Shown piece after piece: positions 40,410-47,787 of a stretch of DNA of 49,272 nucleotides (position 1 is the stretch's first letter; every line of letters begins with the position of its first letter). A model generated the notes under the pieces. That model saw only the letters and a program-made list of their open reading frames with translations, was not told the origin of the DNA and made no database searches. This DNA comes from UBA4615 sp044368415 (GTDB taxonomy: Bacteria; Pseudomonadota; Gammaproteobacteria; Burkholderiales; Burkholderiaceae_E), in the NCBI GenBank assembly GCA_044368415.1, contig JBIPLJ010000031.1:1-49272 (forward strand), written 5' to 3'. Both the position numbers and the translations under genes were made by a program.

Positions 40410-41338
40410 AGGACGACCGCGCCAGCGCCACGGCGGAGGTGATCGCCGGGAGCACGCTGCTGCTGGCGGCCGACCCCCGGACAGCGTCCCTGGTCGCGCC
40501 CGGGGCGGCGCAGCTGAGCGATGCGCTGCTCCTGGGCGGCGGCGCACGCGCCCGGTTCCTGCGGTGGTCGGCTGCACGCGCCTGGATGCGTCCCGCGTGG
40601 CATGCGCTCGAGGGCGCGACGCATCCCGGCATCGTCCGCCACTACTGGTACCGCAAGCGCTGGATCGAGTCGCGGTGCCAGGCGGCGCTGGCCGGAGGGG
40701 TGAGGCGCGTGGTGGTGATCGGGGCAGGCTTCGACACGCTCGCGCTGCGGCTGGCCCCCGCTCGCCCGGACGTGGACTGGGTCGAGGTCGACCATCCGGC
40801 GACGCAGGGCGCGAAACGCCGAGCGCTGTCCCGCGCCGCGGTTCCCGTGCCGGATACCGTTCGCTTCGTCGCGGCCGATCTCGCGCGCGACACGCGCTGG
40901 CCCGCGGCGGTCGGGTCCGACGCGCGTCCCACGCTGGTCGTGCTCGAGGGCGTCCTGATGTATCTCGGGCGCGCCGATGTCGAGGCACTGCTGCTCGATC
41001 GGCTGTCCTCGTTGGGCACGGGGCCGGTTCGCGCGATCTTCAGCTACATGGTCGAGTGGCCGCACGGGCGTGGCGGCTTCCGTCCGTCCAGCCGCATGGT
41101 CGACGCATGGCTGGCCCTGCAGCAAGAGGCGTTCCGATGGCTGCAGCGGCCGGACGAGCTCGAGGGCTGGCTGCAGCGGCTCGGGTGCAGGGTCGTGGCG
41201 CACGCGCGTGCGCCGTTCGACGACCCGGCGGCGTCGGCACCCGGCGCGCCTGCGGTGCTGCAGGGCGAGAACCTCGTGGAGGCTGTCCTGGGCGTCCCGG
41301 GGGGCTCGACGGGCAGGGCGTCCGGCCAGGCCGCCTGA
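40406..41338 (+). CDS. SAM-dependent methyltransferase (PF04072-like)
   Basis: A 310-residue methyltransferase of the leucine-carboxyl-methyltransferase-like family of small-molecule O-methyltransferases. The ATG at 40406 overlaps the oxidase stop (ATGA). Motifs: RHYWYRKRWIESRCQAALAG, VVVIGAGFDTLALRLAPARP (SAM site), DWVEVDHPATQGAKRRAL (acidic residue), RPTLVVLEGVLMYL, and a C-terminal cap (DAWLALQQEAFRWLQRPDEL). The substrate is unknown. Coupling to an FAD oxidase suggests a two-step modification of one compound, now probably lost if the oxidase is truly broken. Confidence 0.85.
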   Translation: MKDDRASATAEVIAGSTLLLAADPRTASLVAPGAAQLSDALLLGGGARARFLRWSAARAWMRPAWHALEGATHPGIVRHYWYRKRWIESRCQAALAGGVRRVVVIGAGFDTLALRLAPARPDVDWVEVDHPATQGAKRRALSRAAVPVPDTVRFVAADLARDTRWPAAVGSDARPTLVVLEGVLMYLGRADVEALLLDRLSSLGTGPVRAIFSYMVEWPHGRGGFRPSSRMVDAWLALQQEAFRWLQRPDELEGWLQRLGCRVVAHARAPFDDPAASAPGAPAVLQGENLVEAVLGVPGGSTGRASGQAA

Positions 41339-41351
41339 CCACGGCAGCGCA

Positions 41352-41383
41352 CCGCGGCGCACCGCCGCAGCCGTGCGCCGCGG
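41352..41383. terminator. strong hairpin between converging genes
   Basis: CCGCGGCGCAC (41352-41362) and GTGCGCCGCGG (41373-41383) form a perfect 11-bp GC stem with a 10-nt loop, filling the 52-bp gap between the methyltransferase and phoX ends. There is no T-run; a bidirectional stop is inferred. Confidence 0.6.
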
Positions 41384-41390
41384 CCGACAC

Positions 41391-43598
41391 TCAGAGTCCC
41401 ACGACCCCCCCGCCATTCTTCGTGATCGCGATCGTCGCCGAACGCGGCCGCGACAGGCCGCCGTCCGGCCAGTGGCTGGTGAACGCGGCCGGGTTGCCGA
41501 TCGAGGCGGTCGGCGTGTCCTCGCCCGGATGCTGGATGTTCACGAACAGCGTCTGGCCGTCGGGCGTCTCGGCCACGCCGGTGATCTCGCACTCTTGCGG
41601 GCCGACCAGGAAGCGGCGCAGCTTCGCCGTGCCCGGGGCCGCGCCGACGCGGGTGGTGACCTGCTTCGTGGCGCCGGTCGCATCGGTGTTCGTGATCGTC
41701 TTCGACGTGCCGTCGCCGACCGTGCCGGGCAGTGCCGCGAGCAGCATGCAGTTCGTCACGTCGGTGAAGGCACCGTCGTCGGTCTGGATCCAGCACACGC
41801 CCTTGTTGCTGAACCACAGGCCGTCGGGGCTCGAGAGGTCGTTCTCGGCGGTCAGGCCCGACAGGTTCACGTTCGCCGCGTTCGACGTCGCACGCGAGCC
41901 GAACAGGTAGATGTCCCAGCCGAAGCTCGTGGCCGAGGTGTCGCCGTTAGGCTCGAGCCAGCGGATGATGTGGCCGTTAGGATTGCCGAACTGGTTGGTC
42001 GAGGTGCCCTTGACGTCGTTGTAGTGACGCGGGTTGGCCGCATCGGTCGAGGCCAGCGTGCGGTTGGCCGCGTTGCTGTTGGTGAGCGTCATGTAGACCG
42101 CGCCGGTGACCGGGTCGACGGCGCCCCACTCGGGACGGTCCATCTTCGTCGCGCCGACCGCGTCCGCGGCAAGCCGCGTGTTGATCAGCACGTCGGCCTG
42201 GTCGGCGAATGCGTAGGCAGCGTTCGCGGCGGTCAGCGACCCGGTGCCGAACTTCAGCTCGATCCAGGTGCCGGTGCCGTCGGCATTGAAGCGCGCGGCG
42301 TACAGCTTGCCGTCGTCCATGTACTTGTCGCCGGCGGCGATGCCGCCGTTGGCGTCTGCGGCCTCCCAGTTGCGGGTCGAGACGTACTTGTAGATGTACT
42401 CGTTGCGCGAGTCGCAGCCCATGTAGAAGACGACGGGCTTGCCGACGACGGCCTTGGCGGGCCAGGCGCCCTCGTGTGCAAAGCGGCCGAGCGCCGTGCG
42501 CTTTTTCACGACCGAGGTTGCCGAGTACGGATCGATCTCCACGATCCAGCCGTAGGTGTTCGGCGCGTTGCGGTAGTCGGCGCTGGGTACGGCGCCGGTG
42601 GCCTCGGCGTTCCAGCGGCCGTACAGGGCGTCGCCTGTGTCGGGCGTCACCGTGGCCCACAGCTCGCGGCCGGTGCCGGCCACGCCGTAGCGGGCGAGCG
42701 CGGTCTTCTCCTTGGCGCTGCGCTTCGGGTCGTCGACGGCGGCGATGCGGCGGAAGTAGCCGGCGAAGTTCTCCTCGCAGGTGAGGTAGGTGCCCCAGGG
42801 CGTGTAGCCGTTGCCGCAGTTGTTGATCGTGCCGCGGGTGCGTGAGCCGTCGGGCGAGTACTTCGTCGCCATGGCCGGCGACTTCGCGGCCGGGCCGGAC
42901 AGCACGGTGTCGGTCAGGGTGTGGATACGGCGGTTGAACGGCGAGTCCTGGACGGTCGACCAGGCGCCGCTGGCCGCGCGCCGGACCTCGACGACGGACA
43001 CGCCATGGACGTAGAACTCGCGCAGCACTTCGTCACCGGAGGTGCGTACCGCCGAGTTGCCGGTGCCGGTGACCGAGACGCCGTTCGCATGCAGGAAGGC
43101 GGGCGTGATCGCCTCGTGATTGATCGCCAGCAGGCCGCGGTCGGAGGCGGTGGTGCTCGGCCGGCCGTCGCTGCCGAGCGGGAAGAACTGCATGCCGTCG
43201 TGATGGTCGCCGGCGCGGGTCGCGAAGCTCGCCGGGGAGTCGTTGCCGTTGTTGAGGTAGGCGCTCGTCGATGCGGTCAGCGGGTCGCCGAGGCGAAAGA
43301 TCGCGGTCGCGGTGTAGCCGGCGGCGACGGTGACAGTGTCGGTCAGCGACTTGGCGACCGGTGTGAAGCCGAGGGCGGCCGGACGGGTCGCGGGGGCCGC
43401 CGTCTCCGGGGCCGGGTCGTCGCTGCCGCAGCCGGCGAGCAGGCCGGTCGCGCCGCCCATGAAGCCCAGCGCCGAGGCGCCGATGCCGCCGCGCAGCAGC
43501 CCGCGCCGTCCAGCGTCCTGTAGCCGCGCATCGACGATGTCGTTGAGGTGGGGCGTGTTCCGGGAAGAGAGGCTGGGGTCTGCGTCGTGGTGTGCCAT
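41391..43598 (-). CDS. phoX: Tat-exported alkaline phosphatase PhoX
   Basis: A 735-residue secreted phosphomonoesterase of the PhoX (DUF839) family, a calcium/iron enzyme that releases phosphate from organic esters. The start ATG at 43598 is preferred; the frame is open 18 codons upstream. The N-terminus DARLQDAGRRGLLRGGIGAS, then ALGFMGGATGLLAGC, combines a twin-arginine motif with a lipobox (LLAGC), so it is probably a Tat-exported lipoprotein. Family blocks include LLAINHEAITPAFLHANGVS, NNCGNGYTPWGTYLTCEENF, YGWIVEIDPYSATSVVKKRT, LGRFAHEGAWPAKAVVGKPV, VFYMGCDSRNEYIYKYVS, DRPEWGAVDPVTGAVYMTLT and SSPDGLWFSNKGVCWIQTDD. It is preceded by a Pho box. Confidence 0.96.
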   Translation of the reverse strand: MAHHDADPSLSSRNTPHLNDIVDARLQDAGRRGLLRGGIGASALGFMGGATGLLAGCGSDDPAPETAAPATRPAALGFTPVAKSLTDTVTVAAGYTATAIFRLGDPLTASTSAYLNNGNDSPASFATRAGDHHDGMQFFPLGSDGRPSTTASDRGLLAINHEAITPAFLHANGVSVTGTGNSAVRTSGDEVLREFYVHGVSVVEVRRAASGAWSTVQDSPFNRRIHTLTDTVLSGPAAKSPAMATKYSPDGSRTRGTINNCGNGYTPWGTYLTCEENFAGYFRRIAAVDDPKRSAKEKTALARYGVAGTGRELWATVTPDTGDALYGRWNAEATGAVPSADYRNAPNTYGWIVEIDPYSATSVVKKRTALGRFAHEGAWPAKAVVGKPVVFYMGCDSRNEYIYKYVSTRNWEAADANGGIAAGDKYMDDGKLYAARFNADGTGTWIELKFGTGSLTAANAAYAFADQADVLINTRLAADAVGATKMDRPEWGAVDPVTGAVYMTLTNSNAANRTLASTDAANPRHYNDVKGTSTNQFGNPNGHIIRWLEPNGDTSATSFGWDIYLFGSRATSNAANVNLSGLTAENDLSSPDGLWFSNKGVCWIQTDDGAFTDVTNCMLLAALPGTVGDGTSKTITNTDATGATKQVTTRVGAAPGTAKLRRFLVGPQECEITGVAETPDGQTLFVNIQHPGEDTPTASIGNPAAFTSHWPDGGLSRPRSATIAITKNGGGVVGL

Positions 43599-43642
43599 GG
43601 GAGCATCTTCGTGGATGGAGCGCCGCAGTCTGGTGGGGCTCG

Positions 43643-43671
43643 GTGACAGCAATGTGAAATCGAGATGACAG
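43643..43671 (-). promoter_or_regulatory. Pho box (PhoB-binding repeats) of phoX
   Basis: On the phoX strand three 7-mers occur in exact 11-bp register: CTGTCAT (43671-43665), ATTTCAC (43660-43654) and CTGTCAC (43649-43643), with 4-bp spacers CTCG and ATTG. This fits overlapping 7-4-7 Pho boxes. A weaker fourth element TCGTCAT (43682-43676) keeps the spacing. The last repeat lies 44 bp before the phoX ATG. Strong evidence for phosphate-starvation control by PhoB-P. Confidence 0.85.
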
Positions 43672-43734
43672 AGTGATGACGACGGGGCGCCGGCCGGCGG
43701 GCCGCGGCTGCCGCCCGCCAGGGTCGCGGTCCCG

Positions 43735-43751
43735 GGGCGGCCAGGCCGCCC
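43735..43751. other. short GC hairpin in the phoX/IOR divergent spacer
   Basis: GGGCGG-ccagg-CCGCCC, a perfect 6-bp stem (the palindrome extends to 8 bp). It lies between the Pho box and the TTG start of the oxidoreductase; no function is assigned. The rest of the 43599-43940 spacer holds no gene. Confidence 0.5.
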
Positions 43752-43940
43752 GATGCTCAGCTATGCGCCGTACCGGCAACCGCCGCGCAGCCCGTACCGG
43801 TCGGGCCGGGTGTGCTCCGACGGGCCGCTGCCGTACCATCGGGGCTCGAGCCGTCACGAGCGGCGACGAACCCCCCGAGGCGGCCCGATCGACCGCCACG
43901 GGCCACCGGGACACGATCTACGGATACAAGGAGACGCGCG

Positions 43941-46900
43941 TTGAACGCTCCGCTCGACCCCGTGCTGCACGCCCACCTCGACCGCGCGCTGCGCGAAGTC
44001 ACCCTCGACGACAAGTACGCGCTCGAGCGCGGCCGGGCCTTCATGTCCGGCACCCAGGCGCTGGTGCGCCTGCCGATGCTGCAGCGCGCTCGCGACCGTC
44101 GCGCTGGGCTGAATACCGCGGGCTTCATCTCGGGCTACCGGGGGTCCCCGCTCGGTGGCGTCGACCAGGCGCTCTGGAAGGCGCGTGATCACCTGAAGAA
44201 GCAGCGGATCGTCTTTCAGCCGGGCCTGAACGAGGAGCTGGCCGCGACCGCGGTCTGGGGCACGCAGCAGGTGACCCTGACGCCCGGCGCGAACGTCGAC
44301 GGCGTCTTCTCCATGTGGTACGGCAAAGGCCCGGGCGTGGACCGCTCGGGTGACGTGTTCAAACATGCAAATGCTGCCGGCAGCTCGCGCCACGGCGGCG
44401 TGCTGGTACTGGCCGGCGACGACCACGGCGCCAAGAGCTCGACGCTGCCGCACCAGTCCGACCATGTGTTCAAGGCCTGCGGCTTGCCGGTGTTCTACCC
44501 GTCGACGGTGCAGGAGTACCTCGACCTCGGGCTGCACGGCTGGGCGATGTCGCGCTGGTCGGGGCTGTGGGTCGCGATGAAGACAGTCACTGAGGTGGTC
44601 GAAGCCTCGGCCTCGGTCGAGGTGGACCCGGACCGCGTGAGCATCGTCATCCCCGACGAGTTCGCGTATCCGCACGAGGATCCGTTCGGGCTGAACATCC
44701 GCTGGCCGGACACGCCGCTCGCTCAGGAAGCGCGCCTCTTCAACTACAAGTGGTACGCGGCGCTCGCCTACGTGCGCGCCAATCGGCTGAACCACACGGT
44801 GTTCGACTCGCCGCACGCCTGGTTCGGCATCGTCACCGCCGGCAAGGCCTACCTCGACACCATGCAGGCGCTCGACGAGCTTGGGCTCGACCGCGAGGCC
44901 TGCGCGCGGCTCGGCATCCGCGTCTTCAAGTGCGGCGTGGTCTGGCCGCTGGAGGCGGCGACCGTGCGCGAGTTCGCCACCGGCCTCGACGAGATCCTGG
45001 TCGTCGAGGAGAAGCGCCAGGTGCTCGAGTACGCGCTCAAGGAGGAGCTCTATAACTGGCGCGACGACGTGCGCCCGCGCGTCTACGGCAAGTTCGACGA
45101 GAAGGACGGCCGCGGCGGCGAATGGGCGATGCCGCAGGGCCAGTGGCTGCTGCCCGGGCTGGGCGAGCTCTCGCCCGCACTCATTGCCAAGGCGATCGCC
45201 TCGCGGCTGCTGAACCCGGGCCAGTACGCGCCCAAGCTCGGCGGCGCGCTCCCCGATGGTTCGAGCGGGCTGCCGCAGGACATCCGTGCCCGGATCGAGT
45301 CCCGGATCGCGATCATCGAGGCCAAGGAGCGCGCGCTCGCCGAGCCGCATGTCACCGCGGTGCGCACGCCGACCTTCTGCTCGGGCTGCCCGCACAACAC
45401 CTCGACGCGGGTGCCCGAGGGCTCGCGCGCAGTGGCCGGCATCGGCTGCCACTACATGGCGATCTGGATGCCCGAGCGGCGCACTGAAACCTTCACGCAA
45501 ATGGGCGGGGAGGGCGTGCCCTGGATCGGGCAGGCGCCGTTCACCGACGAGACGCACATCTTCGCGAACCTGGGCGACGGTACCTACTTCCACTCGGGGC
45601 TGCTCGCGGTGCGCGCCTCGATCGCCGCGAACGTCAACATCACCTACAAGATCCTCTTCAACGACGCGGTCGCGATGACCGGCGGCCAGCCGCACGACGG
45701 TGTGCTCACCGTGCCGAAGATCGTCGCGCAGGTGCGGTCCGAGGGCGCGCGCGAGGTGGTGGTCGTCACCGACGAGCCCGAGAAGTACGACGCGTTGAAG
45801 GCACGCGCGCCCTTCGACGGCGTCGAGATCCACCACCGCGACCACCTCGATCGGGTACAGCGCCGTCTGCGCGACGTCCCCGGCTGCACCGTGCTGGTCT
45901 ACGACCAGACCTGCGCCAGCGAGAAGCGCCGGCGCCGCAAGAAGATCGTCGACGGCAAGCCCGGCTTCCCCGATCCCGCCAAGCGGGTCGTCATCAACGA
46001 GGCGGTCTGCGAGGGCTGCGGCGACTGCAGTGTCCAATCGGCCTGCGTGTCGGTCGAGCCGGTCGAGACCGAGCTCGGGCGCAAGCGCCGGGTCAACCAG
46101 TCCTCGTGCAACAAGGACTACTCGTGCGTGAAGGGCTTCTGCCCGAGCTTCGTGACCGTCGAGGGCGGGGCGCTGCGCGCGGGCCGCAAGCCGGCGGTGG
46201 GCGCGGGCGCAGTGCCCGAGCTGCCCGAGTCCCTGCGGGAGCTGCCCGAGCCCGCTCGGACGGTCTCGATCGGCGAGTCCGGCAACCGGACCTACGGCGT
46301 GCTGGTCACCGGCGTGGGCGGCACCGGCGTCGTGACCGTCGGCCAGCTGATCGGCATGGCCGCCCACCTCGAGGGCAAGGGCATCTCGGTGCTCGACATG
46401 GCGGGGCTCGCGCAGAAGGGCGGCGCGGTGTTCTCGCACGTGCAGATCGCAGCACGGCCCGAGGACCTGCACTCCACACGGATTGCCACCGGCGAGGCCG
46501 ACCTGGTGATCGGCTGCGACCTGGTGGTCGCGGCGGGCAACGAGGCGCTCGCCAAGATGCGTCCGAGCGTCACGCGCGCGATCATCAACGGCAACGTCGC
46601 ACCGACCTCCGACTTCCTGCGCGACCCAGACTGGTCGCTGCCGGCCGACGCGTTGCGGCGCAACGTCCTGGAGGCGGCAGGCGACGAGGATGTCGACTTC
46701 GTCGAGGCGAACGACGTGGCCACCGCGCTGCTCGGCGACGCGATCTACACCAACCCGCTACTGCTGGGCTACGCGTGGCAGAAGGGCTGGCTGCCACTTG
46801 CGCGCGCGGCGATGGAGCGGGCGATCGAGCTCAACGGCGTGTCGGTGGCGCGCAACCTCGAGGCCTTCCTGTGGGGTCGCCGGCTCGCGCACGATCCGGA

Positions 46901-47666
46901 GGCGGTGCGGCGCGCGGTGCGCCCGCAGAACGCCCGCGTGATCGAGCTGCGCCGTCCGGTCGGTCGGGTCCACTCCGAGTCCGACCTCGACGAGCTGATC
47001 GCACGACGTGTGGCGCTGCTCACCGCCTGGGGCGACGCGCCCTGGGCCGAGCGTTACCGGGCGCGTATCGAGCGGGTGCGCCGGATCGAGGGCGACCGGA
47101 TCGGGGCCGTGGGCGCGTGGCGGCTCACCGAGGCCGTCGCCCGCGGGCTCGCCAAACTGATGGCCTACAAGGACGAGTACGAGGTCGCGCGGCTGCATGC
47201 CGACCCGGCCTTCGTTGCGTCGATCCGCGAGCAGTTCGAAGGCGACTGGCAGCTACGCTTCCACCTGGCGCCGCCGATCCTCGCAAAGCTCGATCCGCAG
47301 ACCGGTGCGCCGGTCAAGCGCGAGTTCGGCCCCTGGATGCTGCCGGCGCTGCGTACGCTCGCGAAGCTCAAGTTCCTGCGCGGCACCGCGTTCGATCCGT
47401 TCGGCCGCACCGCGGAGCGGCGCACGGAGCGTGCGCTGATCACCGAGTACGAGGCGCTGGTCGACGAGCTGCTCGTCGGGCTCGATACGTCGAACCATGC
47501 GCAGGCCGTGGCGCTCGCGAAGCTGCCCGAGCAGATCCGCGGCTACGGCCACGTGAAGGACCGTCAGCTTGAGACGGTGCGTGCCGAATGGGTCGATCGG
47601 CTGGCCGCCTGGCGTGGACACGGTGATCCGGTGAAGAAGGCGCCGATCCCGATTCGCGCGGTGTAG
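43941..47666 (+). CDS. fused indolepyruvate:ferredoxin oxidoreductase
   Basis: Large single-chain 2-oxoacid:ferredoxin oxidoreductase (1241 residues) that decarboxylates aryl-pyruvates to aryl-acetyl-CoA. The TTG at 43941 is the start, with AAGGAG at 43928-43933. Domain order: alpha-type ThDP-side domain (LNTAGFISGYRGSPLGGVDQ near 55, QPGLNEELAATAVWGTQQ); beta-type ThDP domain (FCSGCPHNTSTRVPEGSRAV, GIGCHYMAIWM, NLGDGTYFHSGLLAVR near 545, ILFNDAVAMTGGQPHDG); 4Fe-4S part with CEGCGDCSVQSACVSVEP and SSCNKDYSCVKGFCPSF (about 690-740); gamma domain from about 785 (YGVLVTGVGGTGVVTVGQLI, AQKGGAVFSHVQIA) and a long C-terminal helical tail. The next gene, a CoA-transferase, follows after 121 bp. Confidence 0.93.
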   Translation: MNAPLDPVLHAHLDRALREVTLDDKYALERGRAFMSGTQALVRLPMLQRARDRRAGLNTAGFISGYRGSPLGGVDQALWKARDHLKKQRIVFQPGLNEELAATAVWGTQQVTLTPGANVDGVFSMWYGKGPGVDRSGDVFKHANAAGSSRHGGVLVLAGDDHGAKSSTLPHQSDHVFKACGLPVFYPSTVQEYLDLGLHGWAMSRWSGLWVAMKTVTEVVEASASVEVDPDRVSIVIPDEFAYPHEDPFGLNIRWPDTPLAQEARLFNYKWYAALAYVRANRLNHTVFDSPHAWFGIVTAGKAYLDTMQALDELGLDREACARLGIRVFKCGVVWPLEAATVREFATGLDEILVVEEKRQVLEYALKEELYNWRDDVRPRVYGKFDEKDGRGGEWAMPQGQWLLPGLGELSPALIAKAIASRLLNPGQYAPKLGGALPDGSSGLPQDIRARIESRIAIIEAKERALAEPHVTAVRTPTFCSGCPHNTSTRVPEGSRAVAGIGCHYMAIWMPERRTETFTQMGGEGVPWIGQAPFTDETHIFANLGDGTYFHSGLLAVRASIAANVNITYKILFNDAVAMTGGQPHDGVLTVPKIVAQVRSEGAREVVVVTDEPEKYDALKARAPFDGVEIHHRDHLDRVQRRLRDVPGCTVLVYDQTCASEKRRRRKKIVDGKPGFPDPAKRVVINEAVCEGCGDCSVQSACVSVEPVETELGRKRRVNQSSCNKDYSCVKGFCPSFVTVEGGALRAGRKPAVGAGAVPELPESLRELPEPARTVSIGESGNRTYGVLVTGVGGTGVVTVGQLIGMAAHLEGKGISVLDMAGLAQKGGAVFSHVQIAARPEDLHSTRIATGEADLVIGCDLVVAAGNEALAKMRPSVTRAIINGNVAPTSDFLRDPDWSLPADALRRNVLEAAGDEDVDFVEANDVATALLGDAIYTNPLLLGYAWQKGWLPLARAAMERAIELNGVSVARNLEAFLWGRRLAHDPEAVRRAVRPQNARVIELRRPVGRVHSESDLDELIARRVALLTAWGDAPWAERYRARIERVRRIEGDRIGAVGAWRLTEAVARGLAKLMAYKDEYEVARLHADPAFVASIREQFEGDWQLRFHLAPPILAKLDPQTGAPVKREFGPWMLPALRTLAKLKFLRGTAFDPFGRTAERRTERALITEYEALVDELLVGLDTSNHAQAVALAKLPEQIRGYGHVKDRQLETVRAEWVDRLAAWRGHGDPVKKAPIPIRAV

Positions 47667-47787
47667 GCGCGACGGCGCGGCGCTTTTTCGGGACAATCGC
47701 GCGCCCGGCTCTCGACGGCCGGGGACGCGACCGGCTCGGGGTGACGGCTGCGGCGCCGCCCGATCCCTCGCATCCGGAGACCTCGCT

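Noticed and set aside
43854..46472. An 872-codon open frame on the minus strand
   Set aside because: Antisense to the indolepyruvate oxidoreductase, whose Fe-S and ThDP motifs fix the coding strand.
47672..47688. Rho-independent terminator after the indolepyruvate oxidoreductase (GCGC-rich, then T5)
   Set aside because: The stem is only about 4 bp and the T-run is short. It is too weak to call.
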